Assembly: GCF_002272895.1 (NCBI RefSeq)
Contig: NZ_MLAQ01000005.1
Span: 62,001 to 126,000, forward strand
Length of the DNA stretch: 64,000 nt
Direction of reading: 5' to 3'
From: Helicobacter sp. 12S02232-10
GTDB lineage: Bacteria > Campylobacterota > Campylobacteria > Campylobacterales > Helicobacteraceae
Shown here in pieces: positions 1 to 9,392 of the stretch. A model generated the notes under the pieces. That model was given only the letters and a program-made list of their open reading frames with translations, ran no database searches and was not told the DNA's origin. Numbering within the stretch: the stretch's first letter is position 1; each line of letters opens with the position of its first letter. A program made the position numbers and the translations under genes.

Positions 1-1288
1 CTTTGCCTAGTCTATCGACAATAGGCACATTTCCGCTACCAGCTATGTATCGATCTATGAGGTGGAGATTTTCTACTGGCAATAAAAGTCTGTCTTCCCC
101 TTGATAATCAATGCGGATAAAATCTCTCATACTTCCAAGAATGTTTGCTTGAATGATCCCTTTAAATATACCAATCCCATAGTCGTTATGAACGATATAT
201 TCCCCGATATTGAGCTCATCAAGTCCTAGACGGGATTTTTTGTGCTTTTGAGGTTTGGGATAAGTGTTTAGAGAAATGATGAGTTCTTTGGGTGTAGAAA
301 TATTGATAACGCATTCAGATAGCACACTTTCAAATTTGTCGCCATCAAGCCCGAGATTTTTTAAAAATTCTTGATTTTTTGTAAGAATCGTGATTTTTTT
401 GTTTGCATTTAGCGCAATGATGGAGTTTAGATTTTTTATATCAGTAGCAATATCTATGCTCCCATCATCAGGAGTGCTTAAGATCTTCAAAGCTTGGAAA
501 TCTTGCAATTTTAAAGGGGAAGACTCTTCAAGGGCATAGATTTCTTCAGCTTCTCTAAGGGCTTCTTGAGTGATGATGGCATCGTAAGTTTTGATAAAGT
601 TGATCCCGTATTCTTGAAGATACCAAAAACCCAATGAGGCGATATCTTTGCTAAAAGTATTGAATTCTGATTGGGTAACTTGCTCATTTAAAGATTGAAA
701 TTTCTCTTCATCAAGGCTAAAAATTGCAGGGGGAATGTTGCAGTAATCTTGTTCTTCTTGAACGCTGATTTGAGTGCTTGGGTCAAAGACACGAATACTT
801 TCGCATTCTGCATCAAAAAAGCTGATTCGATAAGGCTTGGAAGAAGGAATGAAAATATCCATAATATCGCCTCGAAAACTCACTTCGCCTTCCATTTCTA
901 CAATATCAACATTTTCATATCCATAATAAAAAAGTTTCTTTTTTAATTCTGAAATTTGAATCGAAGTGTTTTTTTTGAGTTCAAAGGTTTTAAGAAGTTC
1001 TATGCTTGGAAGCGGGTAGAGTAAGGTAGAAATCGGAGCAATCAAAAGTGGGTTTGGTGAAGTATAAAAGTCACGCAGTTTTGAAAGAAGTTCCATAAAT
1101 TCACTTGAAAACGATCGCATATCATCGCCCATTTTTGCCCGAAGTTCAGGCAGTAAAATGGGCGTAAAAGAACCTTTAAAATATTTGGCGACCTCATAGG
1201 CTTGGGCAGCTTCTTTAAGATCTTTTGTGATTAAAAGAGTGTTTTTAAAGCCTTTTAAAAAAGCGTGATAAAGGCTAGATTGTATCAT
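1..1288 (-). CDS. mfd: Transcription-repair coupling factor Mfd, N-terminal part (runs off the window)
   Basis: Mfd is an ATP-dependent translocase that removes stalled RNA polymerase from damaged DNA and recruits UvrA. About 429 N-terminal codons are present; the motor domains lie beyond position 1. The start (MIQSSLYHAFLKGFKN) is an ATG at 1288 overlapping the ccmA stop by 14 nt. The UvrB-like N-terminal modules are visible, including the stretch EMEGEVSFRGDIMDIF (about residues 130-145). Near the window edge comes the RNA-polymerase-interaction domain with the signature GEYIVHNDYGIGIFKGI, the CarD-like motif typical of Mfd. It is the last gene of the folC-csd2-csd1-ccmA run, the same position as I remember in H. 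pylori. Confidence 0.93.
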   Translation of the reverse strand, partial: MIQSSLYHAFLKGFKNTLLITKDLKEAAQAYEVAKYFKGSFTPILLPELRAKMGDDMRSFSSEFMELLSKLRDFYTSPNPLLIAPISTLLYPLPSIELLKTFELKKNTSIQISELKKKLFYYGYENVDIVEMEGEVSFRGDIMDIFIPSSKPYRISFFDAECESIRVFDPSTQISVQEEQDYCNIPPAIFSLDEEKFQSLNEQVTQSEFNTFSKDIASLGFWYLQEYGINFIKTYDAIITQEALREAEEIYALEESSPLKLQDFQALKILSTPDDGSIDIATDIKNLNSIIALNANKKITILTKNQEFLKNLGLDGDKFESVLSECVINISTPKELIISLNTYPKPQKHKKSRLGLDELNIGEYIVHNDYGIGIFKGIIQANILGSMRDFIRIDYQGEDRLLLPVENLHLIDRYIAGSGNVPIVDRLGK

Positions 1289-1691
1289 TGTTCAATTTAT
1301 TTGAGATTTTTTGAGGTTTTTCCATTGCATTTTGTTTGGTTTTGCTTTCCCCCATAAAAATACCTTTTCGTTCAATCACAAGTTCAGAACTGATGATTTT
1401 GCCATCAATGCGTCCCAAAGGAAGAATTTCAACAACTTCAGATTCTGTAGTTCCATTGAATTTACCGCTTACAATAAGCTTTTGTGCATAGATTTCTCCA
1501 CTTACAAGACCAGTTTTACCAATCATAACGGTGTTTTTTGAATGGATGTTGCCTTCAAATTCTCCATCAATGTGTAAATGACAATCGATGTGAATTTCAC
1601 CTTTTAATTTTGTTCCTTGAGCGATAATTGTTGCTGGTCCCATTTTTCCTGTCCCATTAGGTTGTTTATTGTCGTTAGCAAAGATTGCCAT
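1275..1691 (-). CDS. ccmA: Bactofilin CcmA, cell-curvature scaffold
   Basis: Bactofilins polymerise into beta-helical filaments. In H. pylori CcmA is needed for helical shape and works with Csd1, Csd2 and other Csd proteins. The 138-residue product has a short polar N-terminus followed by the bactofilin core (GPATIIAQGTKLKGEIH, then repeats with G at regular spacing such as HIDGEFEGNIHSKN and LIVSGKFNG) and a polar tail. The ATG at 1691 is preceded by a good ribosome site (AAAGGA). The first 88 nt lie inside the 3' end of csd1 in another reading frame, an overlap that also exists in H. pylori as I recall. No signal peptide, so cytoplasmic. Assignment is firm. Confidence 0.94.
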   Translation of the reverse strand: MAIFANDNKQPNGTGKMGPATIIAQGTKLKGEIHIDCHLHIDGEFEGNIHSKNTVMIGKTGLVSGEIYAQKLIVSGKFNGTTESEVVEILPLGRIDGKIISSELVIERKGIFMGESKTKQNAMEKPQKISNKLNNDTI

Positions 1692-2551
1692 GCGATTTTC
1701 CTTTCTTTTTCAAATATAGAGTCAAAATTTTTCATATCCCATTTTACAAAATTAATCGGATTGAGAGGTTGGTTTAAAAAGCGAACTTCATAATGCAAGT
1801 GAGGTCCTGTACTCACTCCTGAATTTCCGCTATAGGCAATAATTTGACCTTTTTTTACAAACTCCCCGCTTTTAACTGCAATATTATTGAGATGAGCATA
1901 GTAAGTTTTAAATCCAAAAGAATGAGAAATTTTTACAAGTTTCCCATAACCTCCATTCCAACCATTTGCCGCAAAATCCACAACGCCATCAGCCGTAGAA
2001 TAGACGGGCGTATTGATTTGGGCGCTGAAGTCTAAACCTGTATGTTTGTGAAGAATATGCAAAATAGGATGCATTCTATTTCCAAATTCTGCCGAAATTC
2101 TGCGGTAGTGATCCAGAGGTCGGCCATTGGGAATGAATTTCATTACAAACGCTTTTTGTGCTCCTGTGATGCTAGCTAAATCGATGCGTGTCAGAAGATC
2201 GTCATTTTTTTCTGATTCATATTCTTCTTTATTGACCCCGATAACACCTTCCAAATCATTGATCCTATCTCCGGCAAGTGCAATTTCTTCAAGGCGTTGA
2301 TTGATTTGTTCATTCAAATAAGAATTTTTTTTAATCATCCTTTGATATTGTTCGCCTATCAAAATACTTTTGGCGTTGATATCTTTGATTTCTGAATTAA
2401 AAGCGCTGATAGAGATGCCTAAAAACAGAACAATTCCCAGAATAAAAAGCAAGAAATAAAGACTGAGTTGGCGAAAAATCATACTGACATTGATATGACG
2501 GCTACCATTTTGATCTGTGACCATCAGAACCAATCTTTTATCTAGAATCAT
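1604..2551 (-). CDS. csd1: M23 peptidase Csd1, cell-shape endopeptidase (active-site copy)
   Basis: Csd1 is a zinc M23/LytM endopeptidase that cuts peptidoglycan cross-links and is required for helical shape in H. pylori. The 315-residue protein has an N-terminal cytoplasmic stub, one membrane segment (about 30-50), a coiled-coil stretch (about 55-105) and a C-terminal LytM domain. The zinc and catalytic residues are intact: H and D in HKHTGLDFS, YYAHL, and the terminal HLH motif in TGPHLHYEVRF. The start ATG overlaps the csd2 stop as ATGA, implying translational coupling with its inactive partner. The 3' end overlaps ccmA by 88 nt. Confidence 0.94.
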   Translation of the reverse strand: MILDKRLVLMVTDQNGSRHINVSMIFRQLSLYFLLFILGIVLFLGISISAFNSEIKDINAKSILIGEQYQRMIKKNSYLNEQINQRLEEIALAGDRINDLEGVIGVNKEEYESEKNDDLLTRIDLASITGAQKAFVMKFIPNGRPLDHYRRISAEFGNRMHPILHILHKHTGLDFSAQINTPVYSTADGVVDFAANGWNGGYGKLVKISHSFGFKTYYAHLNNIAVKSGEFVKKGQIIAYSGNSGVSTGPHLHYEVRFLNQPLNPINFVKWDMKNFDSIFEKERKIAWQSLLTTINNLMGQEKWDQQQLSLKEQN

Positions 2552-3492
2552 TTTTTCTCATCCAAATATGGTAGATCATTCATTTGATAACTAAGCTTGT
2601 AGCTTTGGAGCTGGATAATATCTCCAATAGCCCAAAAAAGATTTTTCCAATCTATTGAAGAATCATTATTGAATACTTCTTCAAAATTATTTGCATTCCA
2701 AGCAGTATAAATGGCAGGATTTAGGATTTTTCCCAAAAATCTGACTTCATAATAAAGAGTGTTTCCATTAGAATTCCCACTATGTCCGCTATAACCGATG
2801 ATTTGTCCTTTTTGGACAAAATCGCCTTTTTTGACTACGGATTTTTCCAAATGGGCATAAATAGAGCTAAATCCAAAAGAATGGGTGATTTTAACTAAAT
2901 TTCCATAACCGATGTTGGAATTGTTACGAATGAGATCAATAACTCCATCAGCAGTCGCATAAACAGGGGTTCCTTCAGGTGCACTGAAGTCGTAGCCTGT
3001 GGGAACTCCTTTGATGTTTTTAACCGGATGCAGTCTTTGAGAACTTGAATTTTTAGATGTATATGAGGTTAGGGGTTCTCCATTTGGAATGAGACTTAAA
3101 ATAAGGTTTTTTTGAGAAGAAGAAAGATCATCTAAATCAATTTTTTCATACACGGAAGGTTCTTTATCGGTATTTTTTTTCAGATCGACAATATTTTCCA
3201 AATCACCGATTTTTTGACTCACAATCGTTAGTTCTTGGCTTTTTTGTTTGATTTGGTCTTTGAGTAGATTATTTTTTTGGTAAATATATTTATATTCTGA
3301 GAGGGCTATATTTTTATTGAGAGCAATTTCGTCAATTTTTTGCATTAAAAATTTCATCAATAAGATGCTTGAAAGAATAATAATGCTTAAGAAGATGCAA
3401 AATAGGATAATGATTTTTTTTGCGTTTTTTGGCAGGCGAAATTGTTTAGAACCAGATTCATCTACGATGGTAATGACAAGTTTGTCCTGCAC
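2548..3492 (-). CDS. csd2: M23-like protein Csd2, catalytically degenerate partner of Csd1
   Basis: Same architecture as Csd1 (membrane segment at about 25-47, coiled coil, LytM domain; 314 residues), but the metal site is lost. The first His of the HTGxDFS motif is replaced (VPTGYDFS) and the HLH motif reads TLY (NGNTLYYEVRF). H. pylori Csd2 is likewise described as inactive and as forming a heterodimer with Csd1, so the degeneration fits its role as a structural partner rather than decay. The start is a GTG at 3492, inside the end of folC (31-nt overlap). The next gene, csd1, is coupled through ATGA. Confidence 0.92.
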   Translation of the reverse strand: MQDKLVITIVDESGSKQFRLPKNAKKIIILFCIFLSIIILSSILLMKFLMQKIDEIALNKNIALSEYKYIYQKNNLLKDQIKQKSQELTIVSQKIGDLENIVDLKKNTDKEPSVYEKIDLDDLSSSQKNLILSLIPNGEPLTSYTSKNSSSQRLHPVKNIKGVPTGYDFSAPEGTPVYATADGVIDLIRNNSNIGYGNLVKITHSFGFSSIYAHLEKSVVKKGDFVQKGQIIGYSGHSGNSNGNTLYYEVRFLGKILNPAIYTAWNANNFEEVFNNDSSIDWKNLFWAIGDIIQLQSYKLSYQMNDLPYLDEKK

Positions 3493-4631
3493 GCCTTCTC
3501 CTCTAGAAATTGTTTAGTTACGCTAAAAGACCCAAAGACTAAATACTCTTCCTTTTCTGAGATGTCTTTTTGACAGAAGCGATCAAAAGTTATGCCTAAA
3601 GATTGAATGATACTTTTGAGTTTGTCTTCTTCCATAATTCTGTCATTTTGAACTTCTATAATCAAGATTTTTTTTATGATGGGCATCAATATCTTAAGTA
3701 TAGCTTTTGCGTCTTTTTGTTTGTAGGTATTATACACTAGGATTATTTTTTTATGGCTAAAAACTTTTAAGAGTTCTTGGGCAGCTTGCTCGTTATGACC
3801 TACATCAAGAGTGATATTAGGGGCGATTTTTTGGCATCTGCCCATTAAATCAAGTTTTGGAAATGAATTTGGATTGATTTTGTATCCGAGATAATTAAGA
3901 ACATTTGAAGCGGTTTGGAAGTTTTGGGCTAAAAAATTTGCTAGATTGTGCTTAGAGGCATAAAAAAGTGTTTCTTCAGAAAGTATTTTAGGGATGATAT
4001 GGAGCTTGGCATTATATTTTAGGGCGACAGATTTGGCAATTTCTTCTACAATCAATGAGGGTTGATGGGCTAGAAACGCAATAGGGGACATTGAGTTGAG
4101 TTTCGTAAGCGCAATTTGCTCAATCGTATTGCCTAGGATTTCTTGGTGATCTAAACCGATGGGTGTAAAAACTGAAATTTCACGTTTCAAGCAGCTTGTT
4201 GAATCGTATTCGCCTCCAAGTCCGGCTTCAAGAACTAAAAAATCGCTATCTTGAGATAAAACTTCTGCAAGAAATGTTGCGTATTCAAAGTAACTGCAAG
4301 ATTGGATAAAATCAAATTGTTGTAAAAATCTATGTGCTTCTTCAAGCTCTCCATCAGAAATGATATGCCCATTTTTATAAAAGCGTTCGTTAAAATCAAA
4401 CAAATGTGGGGAAGTGAAATGCAATACGTTTTTGCCTGCCTGCAAAAGACCAAGAGTAATGAATCTACCCGTGCTTCCTTTGCCATTTGTTCCGACAATA
4501 TGAATTTTTCTTGAGTTGTCTTTCAAATGAGGGATAAGATTTTCGTGGATAATCTTTGCTCTTTGAGGGTTAAATGGAGCGTATTCGGCTCCTTTGGATT
4601 CTAAAAATTTTTTTAAGCTAATTATTCCCAT
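3462..4631 (-). CDS. folC: Dihydrofolate synthase / folylpolyglutamate synthase
   Basis: FolC adds glutamate to dihydropteroate and then to folates, a Mur-ligase-fold ATP enzyme. The 389-residue protein shows the P-loop GTNGKGSTGRF (about 47-57), the folate-site segment HFTSPHLFDFNERF (about 71-84), and GLGGEYDSTSC and GLDHQEILG typical of the family. The C-terminal domain contains LDVGHNEQAAQEL. It overlaps the preceding GGDEF gene by 10 nt and csd2 by 31 nt, so the folate gene and the cell-shape genes are probably on one message, as in H. pylori. Confidence 0.95.
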   Translation of the reverse strand: MGIISLKKFLESKGAEYAPFNPQRAKIIHENLIPHLKDNSRKIHIVGTNGKGSTGRFITLGLLQAGKNVLHFTSPHLFDFNERFYKNGHIISDGELEEAHRFLQQFDFIQSCSYFEYATFLAEVLSQDSDFLVLEAGLGGEYDSTSCLKREISVFTPIGLDHQEILGNTIEQIALTKLNSMSPIAFLAHQPSLIVEEIAKSVALKYNAKLHIIPKILSEETLFYASKHNLANFLAQNFQTASNVLNYLGYKINPNSFPKLDLMGRCQKIAPNITLDVGHNEQAAQELLKVFSHKKIILVYNTYKQKDAKAILKILMPIIKKILIIEVQNDRIMEEDKLKSIIQSLGITFDRFCQKDISEKEEYLVFGSFSVTKQFLEEKACRTNLSLPS

Positions 4632-6039
4632 TCGACTCGATTTCTCCCCATATTTTTGGCTTTATAGAGAAATTTATCTGCACAATCAATCATATCATAT
4701 TTGCTTTTATGGGAAATTCTATCAGTCATTCCGATGCTTATAGTGATTTTGATTTTTTTATTTTTAAAGACAAAATTACTTTTTTCTATGGTTTTGCAAA
4801 TGCGTTTGGCAAATTCTTTGGCTTTTTCCAAATCTGTTCCAGGCATTAAGATTAAGAATTCATCCCCTCCATATCTCCCTCAATATCGCTCCCTCTGCAA
4901 TTTTTTTTGAGTATTTTGCTAAAGATTGCAAGCAGTTTATCCCCCGCAGTGTGGCCATAAATGTCGTTGATATTCTTAAAGTTATCGATGTCAAAAAACA
5001 AAATTGAATAATTGATTGAGTCGGTTTGAAATTGTCTTTCGCATATTTCGGCAATATTATCGATATGCTTTCTGTTATATACTTCAGTTAAGCTGTCCAT
5101 TTTGGATTGTTCTTCGATAGTTTTGATATAAAGAGAAAGGGTATTGATTTCATCATAAAGATGTTTTATTTTTTCCTCTTTATTTTTCAATATTGAATTG
5201 ATATTGATAATTTTTTTGTGTAAAATATCTGCGATGTCTATCAAGGTTTCCTTTTCTTGTTCAAAATTTTCTTCTCTCTTTACTATGGATTTTCTGATTT
5301 TTGCAATTTCTTTAATGTGTTCATTGTTGTCTAAGATTGCGTTTTCTATTTCCATCAGGACTTCGCTAGCATTTTTCCCAATTTCCTTGCTGCTTCTTCT
5401 TAAAAGCTTGCAGTCTTTATCTCGATGTTCTGAGATTTCCTCCAACGTTTTTAAGACACTTGAGTCGGTAATGGATTGAGGGGTTGTATTTAAAAGTTGA
5501 ACAATTTCTTTGATTTCTGTATTGAAGTCTAAAATGCAAGGTTGGATTAGTTTGGCAATGATTAAAGAAATTTGTTTTTGAATTTTTAAATGCTCTTCAT
5601 CTTGAACGACTTCACTCCAAGCATTGATTAATTGTTCCATTTCTTCAGAATTTTTTGGATTTTTTTGAGCAAAAAGATTTGGTTTTTCTTGTTTAAGGCG
5701 TTCGCTTGAAACCTCGTAAAGAATTTTTATAAGGATGGCTGAAAGAATATTGGTTTGATCTGGGAAATTTGATATGCTTGAAGAGTTATCGGCAATGTTG
5801 AGATACATAATCAAACGTCGGATAAACTCATCTCTAGTATGGATGTTATATTCAAAAAGATTTTTGATGTTTGGACTCAGCAAACTCGCGTATTTTTCAA
5901 GCCAATTCTCTTCTTCAATGAAGAAGCTTTGCCTTCGAAGTTCTTTACTAACAAGTTCAACATATTCTGTTTGAGAGAGATTGGAGAATCTGTCAATTTT
6001 TTTAAAAATTATTTCAATTCGAGATTTAAAGTCTAACAT
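4622..6039 (-). pseudogene. Diguanylate cyclase (GGDEF) gene broken by a 1-nt frameshift between I-site and A-site
   Basis: Codons from the ATG at 6039 (preceded by AGGAA) encode an alpha-helical, coiled-coil N-terminal half of about 300 residues without membrane segments, then a GGDEF domain starting at MDSLTEVYNRKH and running through FFDIDNFKNINDIYGHTAGD to RGSD. That frame then stops at 4852. The rest of the domain is in another frame: YGGDEFLILMPGTDLEKAK down to GRNRVEWE, ending at 4622. RGSD is the inhibitory RxxD site, and it lies exactly five residues before GGDEF if one base is restored at about 4877-4881. The GGDEF frame is closed by TGA at 4882-4880, so slippage at the A8 tract further upstream cannot rescue it. 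A recent inactivation or a base-call error are the two explanations. Intact, it would make c-di-GMP. Confidence 0.85.
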
Positions 6040-6072
6040 CAAGTTTCCTAGTGAATTTAATATGTTGATAAT

Positions 6073-6078
6073 ATTATA
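6073..6078 (-). promoter_or_regulatory. -10 box TATAAT for the GGDEF gene
   Basis: On the minus strand a perfect TATAAT follows directly after the lptE stop codon and lies about 35 nt before the ATG at 6039. It suggests that the GGDEF-folC-csd-ccmA run has its own vegetative promoter. Confidence 0.5.
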
Positions 6079-6079
6079 C

Positions 6080-6577
6080 TTATTTACCCTGATAGGAAAC
6101 TTGTGTTATGAATTTGTCTATAGTTTGATCAGTTGCCTGCTCAATGGCATAATAGCGATTATCATATGTAATGAGAGGATTTTCTAAGGATACGGCATAA
6201 TCGTAGTAGCCGTTGTTTTTGAAAGATTTAGAAACACCTTTTTTATTTGTATAGGTAAAGGTTACAAATACAGTAGCACGATAAAAAGTTGTAAAACCTT
6301 GTTCATTAGTGGCTATGGAAGTATCGGTTACGTTTGTGATTTCAATCGTAATGATTGAGTCAGCTTCTTTTTGTGAGGCGAGTCTATTTTGAAATCTTGA
6401 AATCACAGCTCTATTCAAAGAGTCTTTAAATTGCACTGAGTTTTCTGGGTTGGGGAGATTGACAATGAGTTTTACATAAATACTGTCCCCCAAAACTTTT
6501 TGAGCATAGTAAGCAGCTGGAAGATACCCACAAGCGTTCAATAAAATGAGGACACTGATAAAAATAATTTTTTTCAT
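6080..6577 (-). CDS. lptE: LPS-assembly lipoprotein LptE
   Basis: LptE forms the plug of the LptD outer-membrane translocon that inserts lipopolysaccharide. The 165-residue protein begins with a lipoprotein signal peptide ending in the lipobox LNAC (Cys about 16), followed by GYLP, typical of the LptE family. The rest is an alpha/beta domain with an N-terminal-strand pattern (SIYVKLIVNLPNPENSVQF) like other epsilonproteobacterial LptE proteins. It starts inside the leuS stop (TAATG overlap), as HP1546 follows leuS in H. pylori. Sequence is poorly conserved in this family, so the name rests on lipobox, size and position. Confidence 0.72.
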   Translation of the reverse strand: MKKIIFISVLILLNACGYLPAAYYAQKVLGDSIYVKLIVNLPNPENSVQFKDSLNRAVISRFQNRLASQKEADSIITIEITNVTDTSIATNEQGFTTFYRATVFVTFTYTNKKGVSKSFKNNGYYDYAVSLENPLITYDNRYYAIEQATDQTIDKFITQVSYQGK

Positions 6578-9033
6578 TATTTAATGACAAAATTTATGAT
6601 TTTGCCTGGAATAACGATTTCTTTTGCAATACAAGCATCTTGAAGCCATTTTTGGACAGCAATTTTAGAGGTTTCCAAAATTTCTTTTTCATTCGTGTCG
6701 GGAGCGACTTGAATTTCGCCACGTTTTTTTCCGTTGATGGTGATAGCTAAGGTTATTTTTTGTATTTCAAGCGCTTCTTGATTGGTAGAGATTTGAGACA
6801 TATTTTTGAGATTGAAGTATTTTTGGCTAAGTTCCCAACAAAGATGGGGAATAATGGGTTCAAGGACATTGAGCAAGATAAAATATCCCTCCGTCCATAT
6901 TAAAGGATTGGTTTGTGTTCCTAATGCGTTTAAAGCTTCCATACAAGAGGCAATAAGTGTATTGAATGCGTAACCGCTTTGTTTTTTGTCGAAAATATCA
7001 TTTGATTTAATCAGTGCTTCATAAACCTTTCTTCTTGCTATCTTTTCTTTTTCATCAAGTTCATCTTGTTTGATTTGGGGAATGTTTTGACAGGGAGTGA
7101 CATTTTTACTTTTTTCCCAAAGACGTTTGATAAACCGATATCCCCCTTCTATGGCACTATCGTTCCATTCAAGCTCACGGGTTGGGGGTGCGGCAAATAA
7201 AATGAATAATCTAGCTGTATCTGCTCCATATTTAAGGATAATATTGTTTGGATCGACGATATTACCTTTGGATTTGCTCATTTTTGCTCCGTCTTTAAGT
7301 ACCATTCCTTGTGTAAGTAGATTCAAAAAAGGTTCATTCGATTTTATATATCCTAGATCTCTGAGGGCTTTTGTAAAAAATCTAGCGTATAGTAAATGTA
7401 AAATTGCGTGTTCAATACCCCCGATATATTCATCTACATCCATCCAATATTCCAAAGATTTAGGATCAAAGGCTTGCTTATCCCATAAATTTCGCGGGGT
7501 TGTATATCGCAAAAAGTACCAACTTGATTCCACAAAAGTATCCATAGTGTCTGTTTCTCTGATTGCATTTCCTCCGCATTGAGGGCATTTGCAGTGTTTC
7601 CATAAGGGGTGCTTATCTAAAGGATTTCCCTCTCCATCAATTGTAATGTCTTCGGGTAGGGATACTGGGAGATTTTTTTCATTTTCAGGAACAAGACCAC
7701 AATTTTGACAACGGACAAGCGGGATAGGTGCTCCCCAATATCGTTGTCGCGAGATACCCCAATCCTTCAATCTGTAATTGATGATGGCTTTTCCAAGATT
7801 TGAATTTTCAAAATACGAAATGATTTTATCCCGTGCTTCTTGGGCAATAAGACCATTAAACTCACCGCTGTTTTTAAGTTTTCCTTCCCCGATATATGGG
7901 AGTTGGGATTGATTTGAATCAGAGGGTTCAAGGACTTCTTTGATTGCAAGGTTGTATTTTTTTGCAAATAAAAAATCTCTTTCATCGTGTGCGGGTACAC
8001 TCATTACTGCTCCACTTCCATAGTCCATCAAGACAAAATTTGCTACCCATACGGGTAGTTTTTCTTGCGTGAGGGGGTGAATAACCCAAATACCCAAATC
8101 CACGCCTTCTTTCTCGCTCATAGATCTTTCTCTTGCGCTTGCATTTTGCATTTTGATAATTTTGGAAACTTTTTCTTGGTCTAAAATATTTTTTTCGAGT
8201 AAATTTTTAACAATGGGGTGTTCAGGTGCTAAAGCGCAGTAAGTGACTCCATAGATTGTATCGGGTCTGGTTGTAAAAACTTCTATTTCTTTAGTTAAGG
8301 CGAGGGCTTGGCTTTTTTCATTCAATTTGAAGCTAAAGCTCAAACCTCTTGATTTGCCAATCCAATTTTTTTGCATCAATAAGACTTGGGATGGCCATTT
8401 GCCTTCAAGCATTTCTAGATCGTTTAAAAGTTCCTCAGCATAATCAGTGATTTTAAAATAATATTGATCCATTTCCTTTTGAACTACTTCTGTATCGCAG
8501 CGCCAACATTTTCCATCAATAACTTGTTCGTTTGCTAATACGGTTTTATCATTGGGGCACCAGTTTAAGTAGGCTTTTTTTCGATAGATCAAACCTTTTT
8601 CCCACATATCAATGAAAAATTTTTGTTCCCATTTGGTATAGTTTTTATCACAAGTTGCAAATTCTCTATCAGCACTGAAAGAAAATCCTAAGCTCGAGAG
8701 TTCTTTCCTCATATTTTCAATATTGCTATAAGTCCATTTTTTGGGGTGTGTTTTGTGTTTAATGGCAGCATTTTCAGCAGGCATACCAAAGGCATCAAAT
8801 CCCATCGGATGCAAGACGTTGTAATTGTTTTTTCTGTAAAATCGGGCTATTGCATCACCGATACAATAGTTTCTCACGTGTCCCATATGAATCGCGCCAC
8901 TAGGATAGGGCAACATACTTAAAATATATTTTTTGGGCTTGGAAAAATCATCTGAGGGTTCGTGAGTATGTTGTTTCTTCCAAAATTCCTGCCATTTTTT
9001 TTCTATTTCAAGCGGTTCATACGGCGTATCCAT
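6577..9033 (-). CDS. leuS: Leucyl-tRNA synthetase
   Basis: Class I aminoacyl-tRNA synthetase charging tRNA-Leu. The 818-residue product has the HIGH motif as HMGH (49-52, in [14 protein letters not shown]), a Zn-binding CxxC pair (CWRCDTEV), the CP1 editing domain with the threonine-rich element [12 protein letters not shown], a second CPQC zinc element, and KMSKS ([10 protein letters not shown], about residue 583). Length and domain order are usual for bacterial LeuRS. The ATG is at 9033, 8 nt from the preceding membrane-protein gene. The stop overlaps the lptE start. Confidence 0.98.
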   Translation of the reverse strand: MDTPYEPLEIEKKWQEFWKKQHTHEPSDDFSKPKKYILSMLPYPSGAIHMGHVRNYCIGDAIARFYRKNNYNVLHPMGFDAFGMPAENAAIKHKTHPKKWTYSNIENMRKELSSLGFSFSADREFATCDKNYTKWEQKFFIDMWEKGLIYRKKAYLNWCPNDKTVLANEQVIDGKCWRCDTEVVQKEMDQYYFKITDYAEELLNDLEMLEGKWPSQVLLMQKNWIGKSRGLSFSFKLNEKSQALALTKEIEVFTTRPDTIYGVTYCALAPEHPIVKNLLEKNILDQEKVSKIIKMQNASARERSMSEKEGVDLGIWVIHPLTQEKLPVWVANFVLMDYGSGAVMSVPAHDERDFLFAKKYNLAIKEVLEPSDSNQSQLPYIGEGKLKNSGEFNGLIAQEARDKIISYFENSNLGKAIINYRLKDWGISRQRYWGAPIPLVRCQNCGLVPENEKNLPVSLPEDITIDGEGNPLDKHPLWKHCKCPQCGGNAIRETDTMDTFVESSWYFLRYTTPRNLWDKQAFDPKSLEYWMDVDEYIGGIEHAILHLLYARFFTKALRDLGYIKSNEPFLNLLTQGMVLKDGAKMSKSKGNIVDPNNIILKYGADTARLFILFAAPPTRELEWNDSAIEGGYRFIKRLWEKSKNVTPCQNIPQIKQDELDEKEKIARRKVYEALIKSNDIFDKKQSGYAFNTLIASCMEALNALGTQTNPLIWTEGYFILLNVLEPIIPHLCWELSQKYFNLKNMSQISTNQEALEIQKITLAITINGKKRGEIQVAPDTNEKEILETSKIAVQKWLQDACIAKEIVIPGKIINFVIK

Positions 9034-9041
9034 TTATTCTC

Positions 9042-9383
9042 CTAATAGTCTGAATCGTTTGTTTTTGCACTTTCTATAAGCAAGAGAGCTAGAGAAAAAA
9101 TATTTGCAATCAAAGCACCTATAATAAGCACGTAGGCGATATTCAGATTATCTAAAACTTGCAGAAAGATAAAGGCAGGGATTAAATGAAAGTCTGCCAC
9201 GAGCGAACTTGCCAAAAGTTCGGAAGAGAGTTGTTTTTTTACGCCGATTTTTAAAGTTGTCGAAATAAGATTTAAAGCTAGCGCAATGAATAAAACCACA
9301 ATGTTAGGATCCCATAAAAATCCCGCCGTAGAAGTCAGGCTTCCCAGACTAAAAAAAATGAAAATTACTTTACCCCAATCCAT
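9042..9383 (-). CDS. Small conserved membrane protein (DUF6394-like)
   Basis: A 113-residue hydrophobic protein with three to four predicted membrane segments (about 5-22, 28-46, 62-80 and 84-104). The polar loop between segments 2 and 3 contains KIGVKKQLSSELLASSLVADFHLIPA. The family appears confined to Campylobacterota, as far as I know, and has no assigned function. It lies between secF and leuS, as HP1548 does in H. pylori, with 9-nt spacers on both sides, so it is cotranscribed with the Sec accessory genes. A role in membrane protein handling is only a guess from position. Confidence 0.75.
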   Translation of the reverse strand: MDWGKVIFIFFSLGSLTSTAGFLWDPNIVVLFIALALNLISTTLKIGVKKQLSSELLASSLVADFHLIPAFIFLQVLDNLNIAYVLIIGALIANIFSLALLLIESAKTNDSDY

Positions 9384-9392
9384 ATATTCTCC

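Noticed and set aside
4901-4908. A8 tract (T8 on plus strand) as phase-variation switch of the GGDEF gene
   Set aside because: Adding one base there leads into TGA at 4882-4880 before GGDEF; the lesion must lie between 4877 and 4881.
7097-7582. A 161-codon plus-strand open frame opposite leuS
   Set aside because: It is antisense to the conserved catalytic region of leuS, has no ribosome site and its translation is low-complexity without family features.
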